Program-made: the position numbers and the translations under genes | Shown: positions 25,189 through 33,913 of the stretch, piece by piece | Position numbering within the stretch: the stretch's first letter is position 1 | How the letters are laid out: every line of letters begins with the position of its first letter | Notes under the pieces: model-generated | The model's database searches: none | What the model saw: the letters and a program-made list of their open reading frames with translations, nothing else | What the model was told of the DNA's origin: nothing | From: Chryseobacterium sp. CY350 | GTDB taxonomy: Bacteria; Bacteroidota; Bacteroidia; Flavobacteriales; Weeksellaceae | Assembly: GCF_027945075.1 (NCBI RefSeq) | Contig: NZ_CP116034.1 | Location: forward strand, 2,418,001-2,482,000 | DNA: 64,000 nucleotides | Direction: 5' to 3'

Positions 25189-26493
25189 TTAACTTTGATA
25201 CCCCAACAATTTTCTAATCTGATAGAAAAACCTTTCAATCAACCTCAAATCTTGGGTGACGATTTCAGCATTTCCCCTCAGTTCTTTATCAAACTTTAGG
25301 GTTTTATTGTAAGACGTTTTTAAACCTTTAGGCAAAACAACATCAACATAATAATTTCCTTTATCGTCGGGAATCAGAGAGATATTCTGAACTTTCCCTT
25401 CGATGATTCCGTATTCCTGAAAGCGGTAATTGTCTAATTTAATTAAAACTTTTTGTCCGGTTATAATTTTGCCGGAGTTTGCCGTTGGTACAGACATTCT
25501 TCCCACCAATTGCTCAGTATGATCCGGCAAAATTGAGATGATAGGATCACCTGCTTTTACAAATTGATTTTCACCGTAAAACTGCTGAAAACTTGCCATT
25601 CCATTGGTAGAAGAAATAATGAGATAAGTTTGTTCCCACTGTTTCAGTGATTTTCTCAACTGCTCAAACAGCTGCAAAGTTTGTGAAGAATAGGTGATTT
25701 TATCTTTTTCTGTATTGATTGCGGTTCCGCTTTTTGTTTTATTGAGATTCGAAATACTTTCCTGCATCTGAGATAAAGAAATACTGATGTTTTCTAAATT
25801 CTGCTGAGCCTGAAGATATTTTAGTTTTTCACCTTCAAGTTCTACTGCCGCAATTACGCCCTGATTGAATAATTCCTGTGAACGCTTATAATTTTTTAGA
25901 GTAAGTTCTGTTTTCGCAGCTTCAAGATTTCTTTGCTGCTTTAAAGCGATGATTCGACTTCGGGATTCTGATAAACTTTGATTAGCTGCCAGATTTTCAG
26001 GAGCATACGGTTGCAATCTCGTAAATAAATTCTCATCCTGAAAAGCTTTCGCAAAACTGTTGTAATCACTTTGCAATTCGCCCAATTTATAATGAGAAAC
26101 ATCATTCACGGGAAAAGAAAGCAGTTGATCTGAAGCGATAGAATCTACTATTTTTTTTAATTTTAACACATCCTGATAATTTGCTGTAGACTGCAAAACC
26201 AGCATCACCTCGCCTTTTTTTACTTTCTGATGATCCTTTATAAATATCTTTTCGATTTTCGAGCTGCTCCTTGCCTCAATTTTCTCAGGCGGATTTTGTG
26301 ACGTAACAATGATTGGAGCCGGAACAAATTCAGGATATTTAATGATATAACTCATCGCCAAAATCATTAACAAAATGATCAATATAATCGTGTTGCCCCA
26401 ACGAAACATCCAATGTGGCGGTTCTGTGAGAATATCCTGAACGCTTTCTGAGCGGAGTTCTATGTTGTCTAAAATGTCTTTTTTAGTTTCCAA
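25189..26493 (-). CDS. HlyD-type membrane fusion protein of a C39 exporter
   Basis: A 434-residue periplasmic adaptor with one N-terminal membrane helix (TIILIILLMILAMSYII, residues ~33-50). A split biotinyl-lipoyl domain (ARSSSKIEKIFIKDHQKVKKGEVML and ISSTNGMASF) brackets a long coiled-coil hairpin. It links an inner-membrane ABC exporter to an outer-membrane channel. It overlaps the C39-ABC transporter gene just upstream by 11 bases, so the two make one export pair. A TolC-like protein is not encoded nearby. Confidence 0.88.
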   Translation of the reverse strand: METKKDILDNIELRSESVQDILTEPPHWMFRWGNTIILIILLMILAMSYIIKYPEFVPAPIIVTSQNPPEKIEARSSSKIEKIFIKDHQKVKKGEVMLVLQSTANYQDVLKLKKIVDSIASDQLLSFPVNDVSHYKLGELQSDYNSFAKAFQDENLFTRLQPYAPENLAANQSLSESRSRIIALKQQRNLEAAKTELTLKNYKRSQELFNQGVIAAVELEGEKLKYLQAQQNLENISISLSQMQESISNLNKTKSGTAINTEKDKITYSSQTLQLFEQLRKSLKQWEQTYLIISSTNGMASFQQFYGENQFVKAGDPIISILPDHTEQLVGRMSVPTANSGKIITGQKVLIKLDNYRFQEYGIIEGKVQNISLIPDDKGNYYVDVVLPKGLKTSYNKTLKFDKELRGNAEIVTQDLRLIERFFYQIRKLLGYQS

Positions 26494-28678
26494 GTTCTAA
26501 CTGATTTTTAACGAGTCTGTAATATTCACCTTTTAAAGATACCAATTCCGCATGATTTCCTTCTTCCACCACTTTTCCCTTATCTAAGACAATTATTTTA
26601 TCGGCATGTTTTACGGTGGACAATCTGTGAGCAATCACGATGGCCGTTTTACCTTCAAAAAACTGTTCCAGATTTTCCATGATTACTTTTTCATTATTTG
26701 CATCTAAAGCACTTGTTGCTTCGTCAAAGAAAATATATTCCGGAGATTTGTAAACCGCTCTTGCGATGAACAATCTTTGTTTTTGTCCGCCACTTACGCC
26801 AAGTCCTTCGTTTCCGATCTTCGTATTGTAACTTAACGGTAGTCCTTCAATAAACTCTTTGATATTGGCAATTTCGACTGCTTTTCTAAGTTTTGTTTTA
26901 TCTACATAATCTTCACCAACAGCAATATTATTGGCAATCGTATCATTAAAAACATAACCTTCCTGCATCACAACGCCGCACTGATCTCTCCAGAATCTCG
27001 GTGAGATGTTTTTCATTTGGGTATTCCCTATTTTTATTTCTCCCTCGTTGGGTTCATAAAATTTCATTAATAATTTCAGCAGCGTCGTTTTACCACTTCC
27101 ACTAGCTCCGACAATGGCTGTTGTTTTTTGATAAGGAATATTTAAACTTAAATTTTCAAAAACAGGAACATCCGAACCGATGTATCTGAAAGACATATTG
27201 CTGATCTCTATATCTTTTTCAGGGATTTCGGTAGCATATTGCTCATCTTTGCTTTCTTCATCTTCCTTATCGTGAATTTCGCCCAATCTTTCCAAAGAAA
27301 TTTTAGCATCCTGAGTTTGTTTGATGAAATCTATTAGTTGTAAAAGCGGACTGTTTAATTGTCCGATAATGTACTGAACAGAAAGCATCATCCCCAAAGT
27401 AAGGTTTCCTTCCAAAACCAATTTGGCAGAAAGAAAACTCACCAAAATGTCTTTCATCTGATTGATAAAGTTTCCACCAACGGATTGCCATTGCTCAAGT
27501 GAAAGCGATTTTATTCTGAGTTTAAATAATTTAACCTGCAAAAACTCCCAATCCCAACGTTTTTGTTTTTCGGCGTTGTGCATTTTGATTTCCTGCATTC
27601 CATTGATCAGTTCAATGACTTTGCTTTGCTCTTGGGAAACCTGTGAAAATCTTTTATAATCGAGTTCTTTTCGTTTTCCGAGGAAAAAAGTGATCCATCC
27701 GATATATAAAATCGCCCCAACAAGATAAACAACAAATAATCTGTAATCGTAAAACAGTAAAACGATACTGAAAATAATCAGATTGACTAATGAAAACAGT
27801 GTATTTAAAGATGAATTGGTCAAAAGCTGCTCAATTCTGTGATGGTCATTGATTCTCTGCATGATATCTCCCGTCATTCTCGTATCAAAGAAACTTATTG
27901 GAAGTTTCATTAATTTAATAAAGAAATCTGAGATGATCGAAATATTAATTCTCGTGGATAGATGAAGTAAAATCCAGCTTCGGATGACTTCAATTCCCAT
28001 TCTGCCAAGAAAAAGCATGACTTGAGCCAATAAAACCAAATAGATAAAATTAAGATCTTGATTCTGAATTCCCACATCCACAATACTTTGGGTAAGGAAA
28101 GGAAGGATAAGCGACAATAAACTTCCTGCTAATAAACCCACCGCCAACTGAACAATCAATGATTTATACTTAAGCAGGTATTTAGAAAGAAAAGAAAAAC
28201 TGGCTTTACTTTCATGATCATCAAATTCGGTCTGGAAAAAAGCAGGTGTTGTTTCTAGAATCAAAACAATTCCTTCTTCTGTGTTTTCGCTGGCATTTTC
28301 GCCGATCCATCGTTTGATAAATTCTTCTCTTGTGTACGTAATCAAACCATAGCTAGGATCAGAAATGTAAACAATGTTATTTTTATCAATTTTATAAATA
28401 ACTACAAAATGATTTTTGTTCCAGTGTACAATACACGGGAAAGGAACTTCTTCAGCCAAAGTATTAAAATCGATCTGCACTCCCAAAGAACGGAAGCCCA
28501 AATCTTCAGCAGCATCACTCAACCCAAGCAAACTGCTTCCTTCTCTTGTCGTTTCTGAAAGGTTACGGATCTGTTGTAGCGAAATGCTTTTTCCGTAATA
28601 TTTGCTGACTATTCTGAGACAGGTAGGACCGCAGTCTTTGGAATCCGGCTGAAGGTAAAAGGGGAATTTTTTTTTCAA
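26483..28678 (-). CDS. Peptidase-containing ABC exporter (C39), unit A
   Basis: A 731-residue bacteriocin-type exporter. The N-terminal C39 peptidase has the catalytic Cys in SKDCGPTCLR and His in HWNKNHFVVIY, with DPSYG as the third site; it cuts leaders after double glycine while exporting. Six membrane helices follow (residues ~170-440), then the ATPase: Walker A GASGSGKTT, signature VSGGQKQR, Walker B FFDEATSALD and the H-loop AHRLST. A -7 box (TATTTTTG on the minus strand, 28703-28710) lies 24 bases upstream, and a copy of the island's TTTATAAATTTTG motif lies at 28867-28879. Likely substrates are the double-glycine peptides of this island. Confidence 0.92.
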   Translation of the reverse strand: MKKKFPFYLQPDSKDCGPTCLRIVSKYYGKSISLQQIRNLSETTREGSSLLGLSDAAEDLGFRSLGVQIDFNTLAEEVPFPCIVHWNKNHFVVIYKIDKNNIVYISDPSYGLITYTREEFIKRWIGENASENTEEGIVLILETTPAFFQTEFDDHESKASFSFLSKYLLKYKSLIVQLAVGLLAGSLLSLILPFLTQSIVDVGIQNQDLNFIYLVLLAQVMLFLGRMGIEVIRSWILLHLSTRINISIISDFFIKLMKLPISFFDTRMTGDIMQRINDHHRIEQLLTNSSLNTLFSLVNLIIFSIVLLFYDYRLFVVYLVGAILYIGWITFFLGKRKELDYKRFSQVSQEQSKVIELINGMQEIKMHNAEKQKRWDWEFLQVKLFKLRIKSLSLEQWQSVGGNFINQMKDILVSFLSAKLVLEGNLTLGMMLSVQYIIGQLNSPLLQLIDFIKQTQDAKISLERLGEIHDKEDEESKDEQYATEIPEKDIEISNMSFRYIGSDVPVFENLSLNIPYQKTTAIVGASGSGKTTLLKLLMKFYEPNEGEIKIGNTQMKNISPRFWRDQCGVVMQEGYVFNDTIANNIAVGEDYVDKTKLRKAVEIANIKEFIEGLPLSYNTKIGNEGLGVSGGQKQRLFIARAVYKSPEYIFFDEATSALDANNEKVIMENLEQFFEGKTAIVIAHRLSTVKHADKIIVLDKGKVVEEGNHAELVSLKGEYYRLVKNQLELGN

Positions 28679-28866
28679 AATTTATGCTGGTTAAACAACA
28701 CTCAAAAATAGTGATATATTTTTTATATTTTAAAATGAAAAATAAATAATTCATTATTACTAAAAAAAAGTATGTGAAGCATTTCCTGAAAACTTGTTAT
28801 CGCTTTTAGCCTGTCATTGAAGATCTCTTATCACATTTCGTTCGAGAAAGTATTATTGAGTTTTCG

Positions 28867-28879
28867 TTTATAAATTTTG
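28867..28879. promoter_or_regulatory. Putative AraC-regulator site D (TTTATAAATTTTG)
   Basis: Fourth copy of the motif seen at 33774, 33805 and 35686. It lies in the 283-base gap between the two C39 exporter genes, about 190 bases upstream of the unit A start. The rest of this gap shows only the -7 box at 28703-28710. Confidence 0.4.
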
Positions 28880-28961
28880 ACAAATCTGAAATGAGGCTAG
28901 AAATCCTAATATTAATAAAAAAAGTTTCATTACTAAATTAATCATAATACATTATTAGAGG

Positions 28962-31121
28962 TTAATTAAAATTCGTGCCCTGCTTTTCCCACATAGATTT
29001 GTAAGCAGAATCTTTGGATATCAAATCATTATGACTTCCTTGTTCTATAATTTGCCCTTCTTTCATAACCAAAATAGTATCAGCATTAGCAATAGTACTT
29101 AGACGGTGGGCTATTACGATCATTGTTTTGCCTTGATTTCTAAATTCCTGTAATGTGTTTTGGATGACCTGCTCAGATTCTGTATCCAGTGACGAGGTAG
29201 CTTCGTCCAATATCAATATTTCAGGATTTTTATATAAAGCTCTTGCTATTGCTATTCTCTGTTTTTGTCCACCAGATAATAAAGCTCCATTCTCACCTAA
29301 GTATGTTTGAAATCCGTTTGGCAACTTCTCCACAAAACCAAGTATTCCCAGTTTTTTTGTTATATCTAAGATATGTTGGATATCTGGAAAATCTTCACCA
29401 ATAGCAATGTTTTCAATTACATTTCCTGAAAACAAATCTATCTGCTGTGGCACCACTGATACTAAATTCCTAAGCGAATAATTAGATATGTAGTTTATAT
29501 CATAATCTCCAATGAGTATTTTACCCGTTTTGAGAGGATACAAATTTTGAATTAAAGAAGCTAAAGTAGTTTTACCACTACCGCTTTCTCCAACGAGTGC
29601 CGTCGTTTTACCTTTTTCAATAACGCAGTTAAAACCAGTAAAAACATCAGTTCTGCTTCCGTAGCTGAAGAACACCTCCTTAAATTGTATGTTCCCAATA
29701 TTTTCAGTTTTAAGGTCTATTTTTTCGGTATTCTCTTCCCGTTCCAAATCCATGATTTGAAAAAGGCGGTCGGCAGCTATTAAAGCATTTTGGATGGTTT
29801 TATTCATCCCTATTAATTGTGAAACAGGACCGGTAAAATATCCTATTAATGCATAAAAAGATAATAACTCACCAGGCGTTATCGTTCTGTCAATAACATA
29901 TCCCGATCCTGCCCAAAGCAATACAATAGTAAAGACTCTTGATAAAAATTCAGAAGAGTTACCGGAAAAAAACGCATTCATTGCAGAGATATAAATAGTC
30001 TTTAAAAGCTTGCTAAATGCATTATCAGTCTTATTATTGGCAAATGTCTCTATCCCAAACTGTTTAATGGTTTTTACAGATGTTATTGATTCTACCAAAT
30101 GAGATTCTAACTCTGCGCTTTCTTCCATTAATTTTCTTTCTACTTTTTTATTCAATTTATTGGTAATCAAGTATACAAAAAAATAGAATGGAATTACCAA
30201 TGCTGTAATAAGTGCCAACTTCCAATAATAGCTAAACATTAAAGCAAATGATAGAATAATAATGAAAATGTTTACAAAAATCTGTATGGAAACATCATTA
30301 ATAAAAGTCCTTATTTTAACAGCATCATTTACTCTCGATATGATTTCCCCCACTTTCATTGTATCAAAAAAACGCTGAGGAAGTTTTAATAAATGCTTAT
30401 AATATCCTAAAATGAGGTGCTTATCCATTTTTTGACCCGTCTGCAATACCAGAACAGATTTCATAGTCCCTATAAAAATCTGAAATAACAAAATAACTAT
30501 CATTCCTACTGAGAGTAGATTCAAAAGTCTCTTGTTACCATCTATCAAGACATAATCTGTAATTTTCTCAATATAAATAGAGGTGGAAAGTCCTAAAATA
30601 GTATACACAAGCGCACCCAATAATGCCTGAATTAAGATACTTTTGTGGGGCTGTACTAAGTTCCAAAATCTTTTATAAATGCTTGTTTTTTCATCTTTCT
30701 GCTCAAAGTACTCATTAGGCTCCAATAGAATAAGAACTCCTGTCCAAGTTTTAGAAAAATCATCAATAGAATATTCTTCTATTTTTCCAAAAGCAGGATC
30801 CATCACTTCTATTTTTCCCTTGGAAGCTTTGTAAATAACTACATAATGATGGTATTGTTCTTTGGTAATAATGTGCGCAATAGCAGGAAGCGGAATTTCT
30901 GGCAAAGCATCTGCACCGCCTTTTACCCCCTTAGCATTGAATCCCATTTTCTCCAAGCCTTGCACCATTCCCAATACGTTTGTTCCTCGTGTGTCGGTAT
31001 GACTTAACTGGCGGATTTTTGCAATCGGCATTTTTAGCCCATAATGCGCAGAAACAGAAGCCAAGCAAGCAGCACCACAATCTTTCAGATCGTGTTGTTT
31101 TATTAATAAATCTTTCTTCAT
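28962..31121 (-). CDS. Peptidase-containing ABC exporter (C39), unit B
   Basis: A 719-residue exporter of the same type as unit A but clearly diverged, so this is not a recent duplication. C39 domain: Cys in LKDCGAACLASV, His in QYHHYVVIYK, DPAFG. The membrane domain spans residues ~160-440. ATPase: GESGSGKTT, LSGGQKQR, LILDEATSSLD, AHRLST. It overlaps its HlyD partner upstream by one base. Together with unit A it gives the island two complete leader-cleaving exporters, which may serve different peptides. Confidence 0.92.
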   Translation of the reverse strand: MKKDLLIKQHDLKDCGAACLASVSAHYGLKMPIAKIRQLSHTDTRGTNVLGMVQGLEKMGFNAKGVKGGADALPEIPLPAIAHIITKEQYHHYVVIYKASKGKIEVMDPAFGKIEEYSIDDFSKTWTGVLILLEPNEYFEQKDEKTSIYKRFWNLVQPHKSILIQALLGALVYTILGLSTSIYIEKITDYVLIDGNKRLLNLLSVGMIVILLFQIFIGTMKSVLVLQTGQKMDKHLILGYYKHLLKLPQRFFDTMKVGEIISRVNDAVKIRTFINDVSIQIFVNIFIIILSFALMFSYYWKLALITALVIPFYFFVYLITNKLNKKVERKLMEESAELESHLVESITSVKTIKQFGIETFANNKTDNAFSKLLKTIYISAMNAFFSGNSSEFLSRVFTIVLLWAGSGYVIDRTITPGELLSFYALIGYFTGPVSQLIGMNKTIQNALIAADRLFQIMDLEREENTEKIDLKTENIGNIQFKEVFFSYGSRTDVFTGFNCVIEKGKTTALVGESGSGKTTLASLIQNLYPLKTGKILIGDYDINYISNYSLRNLVSVVPQQIDLFSGNVIENIAIGEDFPDIQHILDITKKLGILGFVEKLPNGFQTYLGENGALLSGGQKQRIAIARALYKNPEILILDEATSSLDTESEQVIQNTLQEFRNQGKTMIVIAHRLSTIANADTILVMKEGQIIEQGSHNDLISKDSAYKSMWEKQGTNFN

Positions 31122-32218
31122 TATTTTAGTTTTGGATTAAACCAATCATCTACTCTGTCAAATAATAGTTGCCATAATGTGCGGTCTATTAAATGAAAGC
31201 GAGCCGTAAAACTCATTCCTTTTCCAATATTCCCTTTATACCCACTTTTTAGCTGTAGATAATTTCTATCCATTATACAAAGAACTCTAAAAGATGCTTC
31301 CCCAGTTTGTTCATTAATTTTTATATTCTGCTCAATTTCTTGCACTTTTCCTTTTAGTAATCCCCATTGATTGTAATTATAAGTATCAATCTGGAATTTG
31401 ACTTTTTGTCCTGAATGAATAAATCCTATATCTTTTGGAGAAACCAGACATTCCGCAATGAGTGACTGCTCAGGTGAAATTTGTCCTATGGGAGTTCCTT
31501 GTACCAAAAAATTTCCTTTCTGGATTCCTGAAAAATTAATCAGCCTTCCTGAAACCGGAGCCGTTATAATGTAATTTTTTTGTTCTTGATCGATACGCTG
31601 TATTTCTGACCCTAAAGAACGTATTTGTCTTTCAACCTCTCTTTTTTGTGTTTGCCACTGAGCAATCTGTTGTTCTCTTATACCGGAAATTTGTTTTTTT
31701 AAACCTTGATAATCATAATAGTATTTATCGTATTCTGCTTTAGGAATTACACCTTGATTATAAAGAGTTGAAGTTCTTTCAAAGTCTTTCTGTGCCAATG
31801 ATAATTGTGTTTGTATCTGTGCGATTTTTTCGTGCATCGCTGATAGCTCTCTCTGAAATTGCCCGGTTTGCAGTCCTGAAATTTGTCCTCTCGTCAATTT
31901 ATTTAAATCTTGTAGCTGTGCTGAATAATCTGAACTTTGACTGTTTTGAAGATTTTTTTGAGTATCAAGTTGCTCTGCGGTAATTATTAGAAGAGTATCA
32001 CCCTGTTTTATTTGCTGATTATTTTTATCAAGTTTACTAAATATTATTTTTCCTGAAACAACAGAAGAGATTTGTGTATTCTCGTGTACTGAACGTACAA
32101 TGCCTCGTGAAGAGGAAGAAATGGGAATGTAAATAAAAGGTAATGAAGCTAAAACTGCAACGATAAAGAAGAGAATGCAGATATATATTGTATTTTTCAT
32201 TTGTTTTTTAGTTTCCAA
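31121..32218 (-). CDS. HlyD-type membrane fusion protein paired with exporter unit B
   Basis: A 365-residue adaptor. It has an N-terminal membrane helix (IYICILFFIVAVLASLPFIYI), then lipoyl halves (SSVVSGKIIFSKLDKNNQQIKQGDTL and ITAPVSGRLI) around a coiled-coil hairpin rich in Gln (QRELSAMHEKIAQIQTQLSLA). The C-terminal beta-barrel includes GQKVKFQIDTYNYNQWG. It lies first in a two-gene unit with the C39 exporter. The 191 bases upstream (32219-32409) separate it from the CPBP gene and hold nothing I recognise. Confidence 0.87.
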   Translation of the reverse strand: METKKQMKNTIYICILFFIVAVLASLPFIYIPISSSSRGIVRSVHENTQISSVVSGKIIFSKLDKNNQQIKQGDTLLIITAEQLDTQKNLQNSQSSDYSAQLQDLNKLTRGQISGLQTGQFQRELSAMHEKIAQIQTQLSLAQKDFERTSTLYNQGVIPKAEYDKYYYDYQGLKKQISGIREQQIAQWQTQKREVERQIRSLGSEIQRIDQEQKNYIITAPVSGRLINFSGIQKGNFLVQGTPIGQISPEQSLIAECLVSPKDIGFIHSGQKVKFQIDTYNYNQWGLLKGKVQEIEQNIKINEQTGEASFRVLCIMDRNYLQLKSGYKGNIGKGMSFTARFHLIDRTLWQLLFDRVDDWFNPKLK

Positions 32219-32409
32219 TAAACAAAAATTAAGATTAATGAAGTAGTAAATTGTCTAAAAAGCTTTTGATTTTTAATAATAGGAAGCATGACAAATTAGA
32301 GTTGAAATTCCGTCGATAAGATAAATGATCCGAAGATCCGGAAAATATATTTACATTTTGAAGAATTCAGATATGTGTAATAACTAATTTTTTCATAAAC
32401 AATAAATAG

Positions 32410-33207
32410 TTATTTTGAAAAAGTAGCAGATTTAATTAAAACTAAACTGAAAATTGAAAATACTAAAGTGGTTATTATAGAACCTTCAAAACCAAAATCA
32501 ACACCCGTTAAAATTTTGTTATTTGATATAAAACTATAATTAGATATACCATATATTTTTAAGCCACTTATATTGCTGCCATAGATACAACCAATTAAAA
32601 AATTCCATAAAAAATGAACGATGGTAGATATTATTATAGAATTAGTTTTTAGATAAATTAGACTTAAAAATATACCTGCAACAAAAATATTTATTAGTCC
32701 AATAATATTAAAATTTGGATTAAATAAATGGAAGCAGCTAAATATTAATGATGTTAAAAGAACATTCTTAAGCGAAAGTTCGTTCTTTAATATATTGTAA
32801 GGAATAAATCTAAAAAATATTTCTTCCATAAATGCGGATAGTAGTAATAAGAAAAAAAATGTAACAATCTCTAAGTAATCAATATCCTTGATTAAGTTTG
32901 TGTTAATTAAATTTAAGTAATTTAATATAAGACTAATAGCTGTTGGAATAAATATACCTACTGAGATTATTTTGAGATTTTTGAATGACCAAAACTTTGA
33001 AAGTAAGTTAGCCTTAAAGGCTTTTATTAAGTTTAGCTTATAAAGGAAATATATTCCACAAATTAATTCTGGGAAAAATGAAGAAATCCATAAATTAACT
33101 GTAAATGCTTTTTTAGGAAAATCTTTAAAAGCTATAAAGAAAAAAGGTATGGAAATAATAAATTGTAAAAAGAATATTTTTAGAAATAATGGAATTATTT
33201 TATTCAT
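32410..33207 (-). CDS. CPBP-family intramembrane protease (possible bacteriocin immunity)
   Basis: A 265-residue polytopic protein of the CAAX-protease/bacteriocin-processing (Abi) family. The glutamate motif is FMEEIFFRFIPYN (EExxxR), followed by SLIFSCFHLF (H motif) and TIVHFLWNFL (HxxxN). These are the catalytic residues of intramembrane glutamic proteases. In Gram-positive class II bacteriocin loci such proteins give self-immunity or help maturation. Its position 48 bases after two double-glycine peptides supports that here. It is very AT-rich. Confidence 0.85.
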   Translation of the reverse strand: MNKIIPLFLKIFFLQFIISIPFFFIAFKDFPKKAFTVNLWISSFFPELICGIYFLYKLNLIKAFKANLLSKFWSFKNLKIISVGIFIPTAISLILNYLNLINTNLIKDIDYLEIVTFFFLLLLSAFMEEIFFRFIPYNILKNELSLKNVLLTSLIFSCFHLFNPNFNIIGLINIFVAGIFLSLIYLKTNSIIISTIVHFLWNFLIGCIYGSNISGLKIYGISNYSFISNNKILTGVDFGFEGSIITTLVFSIFSLVLIKSATFSK

Positions 33208-33255
33208 AATAGATAAAAATTAGGCATGAGCAATAGTACTCATGCCTGTTATTAA

Positions 33256-33414
33256 TTATTGCTTCATTGCCTGTCCTCCTGGAAGGTGTATTTCTCTTTC
33301 ATGTTGAGCTGCAAACTCTGCACAAGCTCCTACAAATCCAATGATAGCTCCAATCAAAGAACCTCCATTTGTGTTCTTTAATTCTTTTCCTGTTAATTCT
33401 ACTAAATTTTTCAT
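33256..33414 (-). CDS. Double-glycine leader peptide 1 (bacteriocin-like)
   Basis: A 52-residue peptide too short for most gene finders. Leader MKNLVELTGKELKNTNGG has the hydrophobic positions and GG ending that C39 exporters recognise. Cleavage would release a 34-residue peptide with SLIGAIIGFVGACAEFAAQ (glycine-zipper-like GxxxG spacing, one Cys) and an EIHLPGGQAMKQ tail. It lies between peptide 2 and the CPBP gene, all on one strand, upstream of both exporter pairs. This fits a class II-type bacteriocin or signal peptide. Activity is inferred only. Confidence 0.75.
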   Translation of the reverse strand: MKNLVELTGKELKNTNGGSLIGAIIGFVGACAEFAAQHEREIHLPGGQAMKQ

Positions 33415-33423
33415 ATTCTATTA

Positions 33424-33591
33424 TTATCTATTTTTAATAAATGCTTGCCCTGCAGCATAACCTTTTTTAATATCATCTTGAGAAAAAGCAATTTCATAAG
33501 CAATTTCTGCAAGTACCCACCAAAACCCTCCTTCTATTGTAGTTAGTTCATTATTATTTAACTCAACCACGTTTAAATTTTTTAAATTCAT
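33424..33591 (-). CDS. Double-glycine leader peptide 2 (bacteriocin-like)
   Basis: A 55-residue peptide. Leader MNLKNLNVVELNNNEL + TTIEGG resembles that of peptide 1 (V-E-L core, GG end). The released 33-residue part begins FWWVLAEIAYEIAF and ends in GYAAGQAFIKNR, so it is amphipathic with an aromatic start and basic end. It is encoded 9 bases upstream of peptide 1, suggesting a two-peptide system. It is the first gene of the minus-strand half of the island. Confidence 0.75.
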   Translation of the reverse strand: MNLKNLNVVELNNNELTTIEGGFWWVLAEIAYEIAFSQDDIKKGYAAGQAFIKNR

Positions 33592-33678
33592 TTTGTTTAA
33601 ATTATAAAATTAATTAATATTTTTTGTCATACAATCCCTGACATGGGCTTTTTGCTGATCAGCGTTTCATATTTATAC

Positions 33679-33731
33679 TTTTGTACTGTACACATACAAA
33701 AAATAAACATTTGTGTTTTTGTTGAAGCAAA
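33679..33731 (-). promoter_or_regulatory. Probable promoter of the double-glycine peptide operon with inverted repeat
   Basis: On the minus strand TTTG (33728-33731) is followed after 22 bases by TATTTTTTG, a -7 box with one extra base. Just downstream is the inverted repeat TTTTGTA / TACAAAA (33679-33685 and 33695-33701), around a TGTACTGTACA palindrome. This would leave a leader of about 90 bases before peptide 2. In the 322-base region 33592-33913 I see this promoter, sites A and B, and the regulator's -7 box. Confidence 0.35.
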
Positions 33732-33773
33732 GATGCGGGCTCTTTTTTGGTGATACAAGAAAAGCATCTCGAA

Positions 33774-33820
33774 ATTTATAAATTTTAGCATATTGTTATA
33801 CAGGATTTATAAATCTTGGG
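33774..33820. promoter_or_regulatory. Putative AraC-regulator sites A and B
   Basis: Two copies of ATTTATAAAT extended by TTTTAG (33774-33788) and CTTGGG (33805-33820). The copies are 31 bp apart, three helical turns, so they face the same side of DNA. They lie between the divergent peptide operon and the regulator gene. The same motif recurs at 35686 and 28867. Confidence 0.5.
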
Positions 33821-33889
33821 AGTTATATAGATTTTAAAACATTGATTATAAGTTATTTAAAATAAGCGTTTATCTATATAAAAAAGATG

Positions 33890-33897
33890 TATTTTTG
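33890..33897 (+). promoter_or_regulatory. -7 box of the TPR-AraC regulator gene
   Basis: TATTTTTG matches TAnnTTTG exactly, ending 16 bases before the regulator ATG. The -33 region is poor. Confidence 0.45.
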
Positions 33898-33913
33898 CAT
33901 TTGAAAAAAAAAC

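Noticed and set aside
28563..28754. 63-codon minus-strand frame at the start of exporter unit A
   Set aside because: It overlaps the N-terminal peptidase coding region in another frame and lacks features.
28868..28945. 25-codon frame (MINLVMKLFLLILGFLASF...) between the two C39 exporter genes
   Set aside because: It has a signal-like composition but no GG leader and no ribosome-binding context, and its end overlaps regulatory site D. I could not separate it from chance in AT-rich DNA.
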